From NCBI RefSeq assembly GCF_050908235.1, contig NZ_CP194340.1: a DNA stretch of 64,000 bases, one strand, 5' to 3'. Position 1 is the stretch's first letter. Each line of letters begins with the position of its first letter. This document shows positions 47,419-57,266 of this stretch, piece by piece. The DNA comes from Pseudoramibacter alactolyticus (GTDB taxonomy: Bacteria; Bacillota; Clostridia; Eubacteriales; Eubacteriaceae). The notes beneath the pieces are model-generated. The model made no database searches and was not told the DNA's origin. It worked only from the letters and a program-made list of their open reading frames with translations. The position numbers were made by a program, and so were the translations under genes.

Positions 47419-47474
47419 TTAGCCTTGGCTAATATATATGATCAAATTATAACAACTGTCCCTGAAAGATGCAA
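47419..47474 (-). promoter_or_regulatory. Promoter and DtxR-like palindrome of the ECF/ABC operon
   Basis: On the minus strand TTGCAT (47474-47469) and TATAAT (47451-47446) are 17 bases apart. TTAGCC-TT-GGCTAA (47419-47432) lies just downstream of the expected start. Such sites resemble iron- or manganese-responsive DtxR-family boxes. The region 47475-47787 holds nothing I can identify. Confidence 0.5.
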
Positions 47475-47787
47475 GAAAGATTGTTAAAAAAATTATTAAT
47501 GAATCGGGCAGAGACGAAAATCGGTTCAATTATGAAGGGGCTGGCGGCGGCAAAATGGCGGTTAAAAAAGCATTTTCGGAATGAGCACTAATAGAGGATG
47601 ATATGGGGCATCCCCGGAGCCGAAGGCTTGCGCATGGTAAAGAAGCAAATATCAAAATAACAAACGGATCGTTAACCCTATATTATTCCGTAAATACGCA
47701 GTGGAAACAGGTAGAAATGTTCACAATTTCATGGCATAATTTCACAAAAGACAATCGGTAAGCGAGAATTTTATGGGAGGTGCAATA

Positions 47788-48377
47788 ATGAAAATAGAAA
47801 TGAGGTAAAAATTTTTCCCAATACTTTAAACCTTCATGTCCAGAGGAATTTGAGCTGTTTTTCCATTTAGAAACAACGGCGGCAATTCCTGCGGTTTTAT
47901 TTGCAATCACCACGTGGAAAGAAAACGGGAAACCGAATGGGCGCTTTCATTCATGGAGTTGTTTTTTCGGCGATGGGACGGCGTTCTTTGCTGTCATGAG
48001 AAATTTGCATCGGCACACACACCTATATAAACATTCAAAGGGAGAAATATTTTTGCATCAATTTCCTGCCGATAAGCTGCTATGACAAGTTGACAGATCA
48101 TTCACCCCAACGATTTGGAGACGAATGAATTTGCAGCGGGCGATTTCACGCTTTCCCACGCAAAAACGATTCATGCGCCAATCATTCAGGAGGCGTTCAT
48201 CAATACGGAACGCCCTTTAAAAGAGGGACAGGATTAGGAATTACGGCCATGGTTATCGGATAGTTGTAGCACATTTCCGTTAAAGATCGATACTATGAGC
48301 GGCGATGTGGAAAAGACGGTTTTATGATGTTGACTCCGGCGCCGCAGGAGAGTGTGGCGAGTGCCGAGAAAAAATGA
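47788..48377 (+). pseudogene. Flavin reductase-like gene relic
   Basis: Across several frames one can read AITTWKENGKPNGRFHSWSC, FFGDGTAFFAVM, THLYKHSKGEIF, then MNEFAAGDFTLSHAKTIHAP, IIQEAFIN and finally KDGFMMLTPAPQ. Together these outline a flavin-reductase (FMN-binding split-barrel) protein of about 190 residues. At least four frame changes make it non-functional. Confidence 0.6.
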
Positions 48378-48417
48378 AACAGTAAATTGGAATTTGGAAT
48401 TTGCAGAGGAAAATAAA

Positions 48418-49116
48418 ATGAATCAATACCTGCAGGAAACTGCAATGCTGGATTTTTCAAACCCGTCTATTCAAAGATTAATAGAGATGAAGCGTTGGAA
48501 GGAACAAAATGAATTCGATCGTCTTAAAGCGATTTATAACTTTGTAAGAGACGAGGTCGCATTTGGGTACAACGGGGATGACAATATCCCCGCATCTAAA
48601 GTTCTTAAGGACGGATATGGTCAATGCAATACAAAGGGAACTCTGTTTATGGCATTGCTTCGTGCCTGCGAAATGCCTTGCCGAGTGCATGGATTTATGA
48701 TAGATAAACAACTGCAGAAAGGGGTAATGAATGGGTTTATTTATAAAAATGCACCCCGGAATATATTTCACAGCTGGGTTGAAGTGTATTTTGAAGATAA
48801 ATGGTATGAATTGGAGGCTTTTGTATTGGATCAAGCGTATTTGTCCAAATTGCAGAAACGATTTGAAAACTGCACCGGCTCTTTTTGCGGTTATGGCGCG
48901 GCAGTAACAGATTTTCAGCATCCGATCATTGATTTTGACAGAAACAACACATATATACAAAGCAAGGGAATAACTCAAGATTTTGGCGTATATGATTGTC
49001 CGGATGAATTGTTGAAAAATCACCATCAGGAGGTATCGGGAATTAAAGCCTTTGCTTACAGACATTTGGGAAGGCATTTAATGAATTGCAATGTAAAGAA
49101 GGTAAGAAATATTTGA
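48418..49116 (+). CDS. Transglutaminase-like protein
   Basis: The product is 232 residues from the ATG at 48418 (AGAGGA upstream). The catalytic core is visible: Cys in GYGQCNTKGTLFMALLRAC, His in FHSWVEVYFEDKWYELE, with an Asp/Glu soon after. Such proteins are often peptidases or amide-bond enzymes in bacteria. The lack of a signal peptide suggests a cytoplasmic role. It stands alone between relics, and its AT-rich codon use differs from the chromosomal core. Confidence 0.75.
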   Translation: MNQYLQETAMLDFSNPSIQRLIEMKRWKEQNEFDRLKAIYNFVRDEVAFGYNGDDNIPASKVLKDGYGQCNTKGTLFMALLRACEMPCRVHGFMIDKQLQKGVMNGFIYKNAPRNIFHSWVEVYFEDKWYELEAFVLDQAYLSKLQKRFENCTGSFCGYGAAVTDFQHPIIDFDRNNTYIQSKGITQDFGVYDCPDELLKNHHQEVSGIKAFAYRHLGRHLMNCNVKKVRNI

Positions 49117-49628
49117 ACCTTGGTTTAAAATAGCGATAAACCTCAGTTTTAGGGATAAGCAAAATATGAAGTTTAAGAAAGAATAAACACCATTTTATGT
49201 TTGATGCGCTAAATAGCATCAATGCAATTGTCTGTTTCTTGTGAAAGGCCTGCCAAATCGCTATGATGAATCTACCAAATAAAAGTATTTGGCATATTTC
49301 TTTTTGTAGGAATGATATTTCGGAGTGTGACATATTTTATTTTTGGAAAGTTATTAGCTAAATAAATCTGATTTTTAGAAAGCGACAAACTTGAATTCTT
49401 TGGGAATTATCGCAGTAATCCTTGTTTGCGGAAATCAGCAAATCCGGAATTGAGAGGCGAACGGTATGGGAAATAGGATGATTGAGTTGATTTTGATCGC
49501 TGAGCCGTAAAAGATCTTTTGGCAGATTAAGATCCCGGTTATTTTAACGAGCGATGGGGCGCTGATGTGAGATCAACAGCTGCGAATCATTTGAAGCAGA
49601 ATCAAAGCGCTGGAAAGGGTGGTTAAAA
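49117..49628 (+). other. AT-rich stretch without a recognisable gene
   Basis: I find no convincing reading frame, terminator or repeat. Short frames near 49460-49628 may be debris from an older gene. Confidence 0.5.
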
Positions 49629-50071
49629 ATGGACGCGATTGGTTATCATGAGACGCCGCTGGGGCGGGTGTTATTGGCGGCGGATTCCGAAGGGCTTGTG
49701 GCTTCCCGGTCAAAAATATTTTGCAGCAGGTCTTGCGCCGGAATATGAGCGTGTGCCGTCACCGCATTTGGATGCGCCAGACGCTGGCTCGCCGTGTATT
49801 TTGCGGGGCAGGCGCCGGCGTTTATGCCGCCGCTGTGTTTTCGGGGCACGCCCTTTCAACAGGCGGTGTGGCGGGCGCTGCTGAAGATTCCTTATCGATT
49901 TATGGCCATTTGGCGCATGAAATGGCCGCAGATCGTGTCTTGTCATCGCGTCGTGGGCGCCGACGGCAGCCTCACGGGCGGCCGGCGGTCTTGAACGCGA
50001 AAGCGGCACTTTTGACGTTGGAAGGTGCGGTGCATCCGCCCTATGACCGACCAAAACGCGAAAACGCGTGA
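49629..50071 (+). pseudogene. Methylated-DNA-cysteine methyltransferase (Ogt-like) relic
   Basis: The pieces are MDAIGYHETPLGRVLLAADS, GTPFQQAVWRALLKIPYRF, then SCHRVVGADGSLTG and KAALLTLEGA in different frames. CHRV is the active-site motif (usually PCHRV). The segment between IPYRF and the Cys is shortened. Several frameshifts make it non-functional. Confidence 0.7.
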
Positions 50072-50165
50072 TGTTTTCGGCTGATTTTTCGAGGAATTGT
50101 CTTTTTTCCTGCAAGATCCGCGAAGATTCGTTATAATAAAAAATAAGAACGGCTGGGAGATGACG

Positions 50166-53100
50166 ATGGCGAATAATTTTGATTTTTTACAATATCAGCA
50201 GGATTTAAAACAATACGAAACATCGGCAAAAAATCTGGAACAACTTTACGGGATCGGAGCCTATGCCTCGGTGCTCACCGAGGCGCGCAAAATTGCGGAA
50301 AATCTTGTGAAGGGGATTCTCGGGCGCGCGCAGATTCCGGTGGGAGCCCGAGCCACGTTTCATGAGAATCTTAAAGCGCTCCGCGGGACGGACACCCCGA
50401 AAAAAGTGATGGATGTATTTTTTGCCATCAAGCGATGGGGCAACCGGGCGACCCATAATCTCGATCAGGGAACGCAGGCCGAGGCTTTGAAGGCGATCCG
50501 GGCGATTTATGCCTTGTTGGGCTGGCAGTTTATGGCACGGGGAGGCGATCGCAGGCGGGTGGCTGATTTTGAAGCGCCGCATCAGCTTTATCAAACAGCT
50601 GAGCGCAAACTGATTTATGTGCAGACGGCGGACAACAGCAGCGGTCAGTGGCCGGCTTACGACGGCGCGGAGAAAATCGGGGAGGCTTCTGTGCCGGAAG
50701 GCGATTTCGAGGCGAACTGGGAACCCGGCAGCGGTTATCTGCTCGGCGTGGCCCAAAAACGCATCAATCAATACATGACGACGGCCGGGGTGCCCGGGGT
50801 GGCGCAGTGGAGCGAACTGGCCTATCGCAAGCAGGACAAAACCTGGTTTCACGATCACGACGTGCACCGGGTGCTGGACCGTTCGGGGATTCGGCACCAG
50901 CCAGGGCTCACCGGCAACGAGTGGTACCAAATGGATCTGGCAACGGCCAAGCGCGCCATTGCCGCTGTGAAGGCGGGGCGGGCCGCTATCGATCAGCTGG
51001 CGAAAGCCGCGGCAATTGCCTTGCGCCCGGAGCAGCAAGACGCCATTAACCGCACAAAGAAGGCTTTTAAAAAATACGACAAAATGCTCTGGAATGCCAA
51101 GATGCGCTTTGGCAAAACCATCACGGCGCTGCAGCTCATCAAGGAGGCGCGGTATCCCCATGTGCTGATTATGACCCATCGGCCGGTGGTGGATGACGGC
51201 TGGTTTGACGATTTTAAAAAGCTCGGTTTGCCGGCGGCCGGCTACCACTATGGCTCAAAAAAATCCGGGGAGACCTTCGACCATCTGGTGAAAAACGGCG
51301 GGCCCTTTGTTTATTTTGCGAGTTTGCAGGATCTGCGCGGGTCTGAGATGGTTGGCGGCAAGGCGGGCAGCAAAAATGCGGCGCTGTTTGCCACGGATTG
51401 GGATTTGGTGATTGTGGACGAGGCCCACGAAGGCACCCAAACGGAACTGGCCCAAAACGTGCTTGATCAGGTGGTGCGGCCCGATGCGACCAAGGTGCTG
51501 GAGCTTTCCGGAACGCCCTTTAATCTGCTGGATCAATACGAAGAAGAGCAGGTCTTCACCTGGGATTATGTGATGGAGCAGCAGGCCAAGGTGGACTGGG
51601 AGAAAAAACACACCGATTTGCCCAACCCCTACGCCGGGTTGCCGAAGGTTTCGATGTTCACCTTTGAAATGAGCCGTCAGTTTAAAGATGCCCTTTTTCA
51701 AAACGACGACAAACGGGCCTTTAACTTTAAGGCGTTTTTTGAAGTGAACGTCGCCGGGCGTTTTGTGCACGAGGCCAAGGTGAAACAATTTCTTGACAAT
51801 ATCACCACCCCGGACGCTGCCACGAACTATCCCTTTTCGGCCCCGGCCTTTCGGGAGCGGCTGCGCCATACGCTGTGGATTTTGCCCGGGGTGAAGGAGG
51901 CCTGCGCGCTGGCGGCACTGCTCACGGCGCACCCGGTTTTCGGCATGGATTACAAGATTGTGAACGTGGTGGCCCAGGGGGATAACGGCGGGGTCGCGTC
52001 GGAGAGCGACGTGGCCCAGGTGAAAGCCGCCATGGGCGACGATCCGGCGGTTACCAAAACCATCACCCTGACCGTGCGCAAGCTCACCACCGGCGTGACC
52101 ATCGCCCCGTGGACGGGGGTGCTTTTTCTGGCCAACACCGCCAGCGCCATGCAGTATTTGCAGGCGGCCTTCCGGGCCCAGACGCCCTATGCCAGCGAGA
52201 CCTTCGGCCGGAAAACCCGGTGCTACATCTTCGACTTTGCGCCGGATCGGGCGCTCACCGTGATGGCCGAGGCCACAAGGTTAAACACCGGCGTGGGTAA
52301 GCGCACCTCCGACGCCCAGCGCGAAAAGATGGCGCGCCTCATGAATTTTTTGCCCATCATCGGGGAGGGCGGCCACGGCATGCAGCCCTATCAAGTGGAT
52401 ACCCTGCTGTCTCAGATCAAGCGGGTTTATGCTGAAAAGGCTGTGAAGCGCGGCTTCGACGACGATTCGCTTTACAGCGATGAGCTTTTGATGCTAAAAG
52501 ACGGTGACCTTTCCGCGTTTAACGATTTGAAGGCCATTGTGGGCACGACGAAAAAAGACAAACGCCCCATGACCATCGACGTGAACCATCAGGGGCTCAG
52601 CGATGAACAATACGAAAAGGCGACGGGCGCCGAGAAAAAACCCAAACGCGAGCGAACCGCCGAGGAGCAGGCCGTCATCGACCAGATGAATGCGCTCAAA
52701 AAACAGCGCCGGACCATGATTTCGATTCTGCGGGGGATCTCCATTCGCATCCCGCTGATGCTTTACGGGCTGGACGTGCCCGTGGGCGACAGCGTGAGCG
52801 TGACGAAATTTGTGGACGCGGTGGACGACGCCTCCTGGGCCGAGTTCATGCCGGCGGGGGTGACCAAGGCATTGTTTCGGAAGTTCACCAAATATTACGA
52901 CGCGGATGTCTTTATTGAAGCCGGGCGCATCATCCGGCGCAAGGTGAAGGCGCTGGACGATTTGTCCCCGATCGAGCGGGCCGAGGCCCTCACGCCCATC
53001 CTGGCCACCTTCTGCAATCCGGACAAAGAGACCGTGCTCACGCCCTGGCGGGCGGTCAATCTGCAGCTGGGCAAAACCATCGGCGGCCTCTCTTTTTATG

Positions 53101-54563
53101 ACGATGCCTATGAGCACCAGACGGTGGCCGGCCGCCCGGCACGCCACTGGATCAAAACGGCTGTTACCGATCAGGTTTATCGTAATGACGCGCGGATTTT
53201 GGAGATCAATGCGAAAACAGGACTCTACCCGCTTTATGCTGCGCTGTCGTGTTTTGATGAGGGGCAGCGGCGCCTGGCCGGCCCCTTGCCCGCGGCCGAA
53301 CAGGGCCGGCTTTGGCAGCAGGTGCTCGCGAAGAATATTTATGTGGTGGCGAAGACTCCCATGGCCGCCGCCATTGCCCGGCGCACCCTGGCCGGCTATC
53401 ACCATTGGGACACCAATATTGCTTATATCGATGGTTTGGTGGCCGCCGCCCGGGCGGATGTGCGTGACGCCGCTGCCAAGATTGAAAGGGAATTTGGAAA
53501 GATGAAATTTGATGTGGTGATCGGCAATCCGCCGTATCAGGAAGAAGTAGCAAAAAAAGAAACAGATAATGGTCAAAAGCGTGTGACAAATATATTTCAT
53601 TATTTTCAAATTTTAGCGGATAAATTAGCAAAAGATTGTACAGCTCTCATTTATCCAGGTGGACGATGGATCCAAAGATCGGGCAAAGGTATGAGCAAAT
53701 TTGGCTTAGAACAGATTAATGATCCGCGTTTATCAAAACTGATTTATTTTGAAGACGCAAATGATGTATTTGAGCAAGTAGAAATTCCGGATGGAATTTC
53801 TATTGTTCTTAAAAAAACGGGAAAAACAGATAAAGTTTTTGACTATGAATTTATTAAAGGCGGCAAATCCCAATGCATTAAATTGACAGCGCCGGGTGAG
53901 AAAATTTTAGTTTTGAATCCGATTGAAGGAAAAATAGCTCAAAAGATTGATCAATTTGTCGAAAAGAATGGTTTGAAATATATTGCTGACAGTAAAGTGA
54001 TCAATCAAAAACTTTTTAGAATTGAAAGTGATTTTGTAGAAAAAAATCCAGAAAAAGTAAAATTATTGGAAGAGAATGAAGTCATCGATTATTCAAAAAA
54101 TATCAAACTCTTCACGAACGATAAAGCGGGGAAAACAGGTCGAGCAAAGTGGTATGTTGTAAAAAGAGAAGTGATTGAGCACAATGCCAATCTTATAGAT
54201 GAGTGGAAAGTAACGGTATCGAGTGCAAATGCTGGTGGACAAAAACGAGATAATCAAATCTCTGTGATGGACAATCATTCGGCGTTTGGAAGATCGCGTA
54301 TCGCGCTTAAAGTTTTCAAAACACAACAAGAGGCTAACAACTTTTTAAAATATGCAAAAAGCAAATTTATTAGATTTGCATTTTTGCTGACGGACGAATC
54401 TCTTACATCTTTGGGCAAAGAAGTTCCGGATATTCTTGAATATAAAGATGAAAATGCTTTTATTGATTTCTCACGGGGTGTTGACCAACAGTTGGCTAAG
54501 TTGCTGGGGTTAACTGAGGAAGAAACAAAATATATTAACAATCGTGTTGAAAGTTTAAGATAA
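50166..54563 (+). CDS. Helicase-methylase restriction-modification protein (large subunit)
   Basis: About 1465 residues from the ATG at 50166 with GGGAG seven bases upstream. Residues about 10-140 look like a DUF4145/HEPN-type helical domain (ending RWGNRATH). A stretch near 150-260 with DHDVHRVLD may be a nuclease of GIY-YIG type, uncertain. An SF2 helicase follows: a Walker A variant (AKMRFGKT, about 310), VDEAHEG (about 417), SGTPFN and a second lobe. The C-terminal 350 residues carry the N6-methyltransferase motif IV IGNPPYQ (about 1120) and a probable specificity region, but no SAM motif I. Motif I lies in the overlapping next gene. From about 53530 the DNA becomes AT-rich. Confidence 0.82.
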   Translation: MANNFDFLQYQQDLKQYETSAKNLEQLYGIGAYASVLTEARKIAENLVKGILGRAQIPVGARATFHENLKALRGTDTPKKVMDVFFAIKRWGNRATHNLDQGTQAEALKAIRAIYALLGWQFMARGGDRRRVADFEAPHQLYQTAERKLIYVQTADNSSGQWPAYDGAEKIGEASVPEGDFEANWEPGSGYLLGVAQKRINQYMTTAGVPGVAQWSELAYRKQDKTWFHDHDVHRVLDRSGIRHQPGLTGNEWYQMDLATAKRAIAAVKAGRAAIDQLAKAAAIALRPEQQDAINRTKKAFKKYDKMLWNAKMRFGKTITALQLIKEARYPHVLIMTHRPVVDDGWFDDFKKLGLPAAGYHYGSKKSGETFDHLVKNGGPFVYFASLQDLRGSEMVGGKAGSKNAALFATDWDLVIVDEAHEGTQTELAQNVLDQVVRPDATKVLELSGTPFNLLDQYEEEQVFTWDYVMEQQAKVDWEKKHTDLPNPYAGLPKVSMFTFEMSRQFKDALFQNDDKRAFNFKAFFEVNVAGRFVHEAKVKQFLDNITTPDAATNYPFSAPAFRERLRHTLWILPGVKEACALAALLTAHPVFGMDYKIVNVVAQGDNGGVASESDVAQVKAAMGDDPAVTKTITLTVRKLTTGVTIAPWTGVLFLANTASAMQYLQAAFRAQTPYASETFGRKTRCYIFDFAPDRALTVMAEATRLNTGVGKRTSDAQREKMARLMNFLPIIGEGGHGMQPYQVDTLLSQIKRVYAEKAVKRGFDDDSLYSDELLMLKDGDLSAFNDLKAIVGTTKKDKRPMTIDVNHQGLSDEQYEKATGAEKKPKRERTAEEQAVIDQMNALKKQRRTMISILRGISIRIPLMLYGLDVPVGDSVSVTKFVDAVDDASWAEFMPAGVTKALFRKFTKYYDADVFIEAGRIIRRKVKALDDLSPIERAEALTPILATFCNPDKETVLTPWRAVNLQLGKTIGGLSFYDDAYEHQTVAGRPARHWIKTAVTDQVYRNDARILEINAKTGLYPLYAALSCFDEGQRRLAGPLPAAEQGRLWQQVLAKNIYVVAKTPMAAAIARRTLAGYHHWDTNIAYIDGLVAAARADVRDAAAKIEREFGKMKFDVVIGNPPYQEEVAKKETDNGQKRVTNIFHYFQILADKLAKDCTALIYPGGRWIQRSGKGMSKFGLEQINDPRLSKLIYFEDANDVFEQVEIPDGISIVLKKTGKTDKVFDYEFIKGGKSQCIKLTAPGEKILVLNPIEGKIAQKIDQFVEKNGLKYIADSKVINQKLFRIESDFVEKNPEKVKLLEENEVIDYSKNIKLFTNDKAGKTGRAKWYVVKREVIEHNANLIDEWKVTVSSANAGGQKRDNQISVMDNHSAFGRSRIALKVFKTQQEANNFLKYAKSKFIRFAFLLTDESLTSLGKEVPDILEYKDENAFIDFSRGVDQQLAKLLGLTEEETKYINNRVESLR

Positions 54564-55273
54564 TGGAAAATAGTTTAATTAAATCCAAATCCCGGGTGCA
54601 GCAGCACGGCGAGGTGTTCACGCCGGCGGCGGTGGTCGAGCGAATGCTCGATTTGCCCGGGGTGCGTGCAGCCTGCGAGCGCCTGACAGCCACTTTTTTG
54701 GAGCCTGCCGCCGGCGAGGGCGCCTTTCTCGTGGCGATTTTGCGGCGCAAGCTCGCCGCTGTGCAAAAAACCTGCATCGCCGCGGCAGACTGGCACCAAA
54801 AATCACTTTTCGCGCTGACCACGCTCTATGGTATTGAGCTTTTGGAAGATAACGTGGAGATGCTGGTGATGAATCTGATGGATACCTTTCGCACCGGCTA
54901 CGAAGCGGGGCTGGCCGCTTTTGACGCCGCGCCTGATCCCCGGGTGATGGCGGCCGCCCGGGTGGTTATCCAGGCTAACATGATCCAGGGGGATGCGCTC
55001 ACCGGACGCACCGGAGAGGGCGATCCCATCGTTTTTACTCAGTGGCGCCTGTTGCCGCAGGATGCGGCAGGTTCTCAAATCCTGCGCGTGGCCACGAGCC
55101 GCCACGAAATGCGCGAGCTGCTCGCCGCCGGGGAAGAGGATGTGGCGCCCGCGCCCGAAACGGAGGAGCAGGTGGTCATGAACCTTTCCGCGTTGCTGCC
55201 GGAGACGGCCGTCGGGGCGCCGGAGCCCGACGAGACGATTGTGCCTATTTTATCGCTGGGGAAAGAAACCTGA
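54563..55273 (+). CDS. N6-methyltransferase SAM-binding half (small subunit)
   Basis: The product is 236 residues; its ATG overlaps the previous stop (TAATG). Motif X (HGEVFTPAAVVERMLD) and motif I (FLEPAAGEGAFLVAIL) are present, and YGIELLEDNVEMLVMNL fits motifs II-III. NPPY is missing; it is in the upstream protein. The two should assemble into one methyltransferase. The C-terminal 60 residues are acidic and probably flexible. Confidence 0.75.
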   Translation: MENSLIKSKSRVQQHGEVFTPAAVVERMLDLPGVRAACERLTATFLEPAAGEGAFLVAILRRKLAAVQKTCIAAADWHQKSLFALTTLYGIELLEDNVEMLVMNLMDTFRTGYEAGLAAFDAAPDPRVMAAARVVIQANMIQGDALTGRTGEGDPIVFTQWRLLPQDAAGSQILRVATSRHEMRELLAAGEEDVAPAPETEEQVVMNLSALLPETAVGAPEPDETIVPILSLGKET

Positions 55274-55587
55274 TTCCGCGTACATCAGCCCGCCTTTTGT
55301 TAAAATAAAAAGCGTTGGCTGATTTTTTTGAGTTTTGGTTTTTTGTTCGTTAATCGATCAAAAATTTAGTTTATCTGTTAGGTTGTTTGACAAATGAGCA
55401 AAATATATGCTTAAAAAGCAAAATGCGTTTGCCAAAGAGTTGGTTCTTTGTTCGCGGGTGCATTTTTGCAGGGGCGTTCCAAAAGCCGTTCGGCGTTATT
55501 CCGTACGTCCGTGTTATAATTAAATAAAAAGTAATCCCTTAAAGAACAGGGATAATGTTAATGTGAATTCAAAATCAGGAGGCAACC
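55274..55587 (+). other. Gene-free stretch with a promoter
   Basis: The first part is AT-rich without a gene. TATAAT at 55515-55520 is a good -10 for the next gene, but the -35 is weak. The RBS CAGGAGG lies at 55577-55583. Confidence 0.5.
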
Positions 55588-56670
55588 ATGCAATTTTATT
55601 GTCCGGTTAAACTTTACGAAGGGGAAAATGCGGTGCGCGCCCACACGGCCGAACTGGCGGCGCTGGGCACCAAGGCCCTGATTGTGACGGGGCGCCGCTC
55701 GGCGAAGGCCTGCGGCGCCTACGGCGATGTGGCGGCGGCACTGGACGCCGCCGGCGTCGGGCATGCCTTGTTCGACGCGGTGGAAGAAAATCCCTCGGTG
55801 GAAACGGTGATGGCCGGCCGGGATCTGGGGGTGGCTGAAGGGGCGGATTTCGTTATCGGCATCGGGGGCGGCTCGCCCCTCGACGCCTGCAAAGCCATCG
55901 CGTTGATGATCCGCCACGCGGATCAAGACGCGGCCTATCTTTACGATGGGGCGGCGCCCTCGGACGCGCTGCCCGTCGTTTGCGTGCCCACCACCTGCGG
56001 CACCGGCTCCGAGGTCACGGCTATCTCCGTGCTGACGCGCCACGATCTGAAGGTCAAAGGTTCGATTCCCCACCGCATTTTCGCGCGGCTGGCCCTGCTG
56101 GACGGGCGCTATCTCGCGGCGGCACCCCGGCATATTCTTGCCAACACGGGGGTGGATGCCTTTGGCCATATGGCGGAAAGTGTGGTGAACACCCAGGCGG
56201 ATGATTACAGCCGGATGTTTGCCTTCGCGGGGCTGCGTCTCTGGCAGAAGAGCAAGGCCGTGTTTGCCGGCGAGCGGGCGGCCACGACGGCGGATTACCG
56301 CAATATGATCAACGCTTCGGCGATGGGCGGCATGGCCATTGCCCACACCGGCACCACCCTGCCCCACGGCCTGAGCTACGCGCTGACCTATCATCTCGGG
56401 ATGGCCCACGGCGCGGCCATCGGCTATTTTGAGGCCCGCTACCTCGACGCGGCTCCGGCGGATCAGCGGGCAGCGGTGCTCGAGGCGTCCGGCTTCGCCT
56501 CGACGGCGGAGCTGCAGGCGTTTTACGACGCGGTGTGCGACAGCCGCATGGTAACCCGGGGGACGCTGACCCGGGCGGTGGACGAACTCATGCAAAGCGA
56601 CAAGAAGCTGGCCCTGGCGCCCTTTGACGCGAGCCGGGACGTGGTGGAACGCATCGCCGGGCTGCGATAA
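55588..56670 (+). CDS. Iron-containing alcohol dehydrogenase
   Basis: The product is 360 residues. The NAD-binding GIGGGSPLDACKAIAL, PTTCGTGSEVT and the metal-site region TGVDAFGHMAES-type sequence are present, followed by HTGTTLPHGLSYALTY and HGAAIGYF histidines. It interconverts alcohols and aldehydes; substrate is not evident. It is a single-gene unit with its own terminator. Confidence 0.9.
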   Translation: MQFYCPVKLYEGENAVRAHTAELAALGTKALIVTGRRSAKACGAYGDVAAALDAAGVGHALFDAVEENPSVETVMAGRDLGVAEGADFVIGIGGGSPLDACKAIALMIRHADQDAAYLYDGAAPSDALPVVCVPTTCGTGSEVTAISVLTRHDLKVKGSIPHRIFARLALLDGRYLAAAPRHILANTGVDAFGHMAESVVNTQADDYSRMFAFAGLRLWQKSKAVFAGERAATTADYRNMINASAMGGMAIAHTGTTLPHGLSYALTYHLGMAHGAAIGYFEARYLDAAPADQRAAVLEASGFASTAELQAFYDAVCDSRMVTRGTLTRAVDELMQSDKKLALAPFDASRDVVERIAGLR

Positions 56671-56687
56671 TGTTGTGAATTTTTATA

Positions 56688-56712
56688 GGACGCCGGCCGG
56701 CGTCCTTTTTAA
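56688..56712 (+). terminator. Terminator of the alcohol dehydrogenase gene
   Basis: AGGACGCCGG and CCGGCGTCCT form a perfect 10-bp palindrome, followed by T5. Confidence 0.75.
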
Positions 56713-56714
56713 TC

Positions 56715-57224
56715 TTGAATTGTCAAGCTAAGTGCAACACAGTTGAATGGTAGACTTTATAAGGAGTTCTGAACCCGAGGCATTTCCGTGGCCGTTTGTT
56801 CATTTCATCCACTTTGCTTTGTATATACGCTTCTGACACATCATTAAGGATAGAGCTTTTAGGACAATACTCTAACTTATCCCTGACATATTCAAATCTT
56901 TCAGGATCAGAAAGTTTGAGTTTAGGTCTGCAGGCTACGACGTTCTAAATATTGAGTATGAGCTGCACCTGGTAAATAAATGCCATCACAGCCATTACGA
57001 GGAATCTCCCGAGAAATGGTGGACTTGTCACGGTGAATCGTCTTTGCGATGCCGCTTAATGTTTTGTTTTGAGAGTGAAGAAGATCTATCTTTTCTCTTT
57101 CTTCTGGTGTAAGAAGTTTGTAATGGCTCATAGTTTCTCCTTGAATATTTGGATGTCTTTGCAAACACCATTATACCAAGGCTATGAGTCATTATTTATT
57201 GTTGCACTTAGAGTGTATATTCAA
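56715..57224 (-). mobile_element. Internally deleted IS30-family element (MITE-like, 510 bp)
   Basis: Both ends show the same 25-base inverted repeat with 20 matches, including the inner CTAAGTGCAACA. Intact IS30 elements are about twice as long. The remaining inside codes only the start and the end of the transposase. It could still move if a full copy supplied the enzyme. Confidence 0.65.
56723..57131 (-). pseudogene. IS30-family transposase remnant
   Basis: The N-terminal HTH (MSHYKLLTPEEREKIDLLHS, then RDKSTISREIPRN) is present. Later pieces read LKLSDPERFEYVRDKLEYC and, after a large internal loss, KVDEMNKRPRKCLGFRTPYK. The DDE catalytic core is missing. Confidence 0.7.
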
Positions 57225-57230
57225 GTTGCA

Positions 57231-57253
57231 AAAAAAGCCCGTGGAAACGGGCT
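57231..57253 (-). terminator. Terminator of the sensor kinase operon
   Basis: On the minus strand AGCCCGT and ACGGGCT flank four bases and a T6 run follows. Confidence 0.7.
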
Positions 57254-57266
57254 TAAAAACGGCAGG

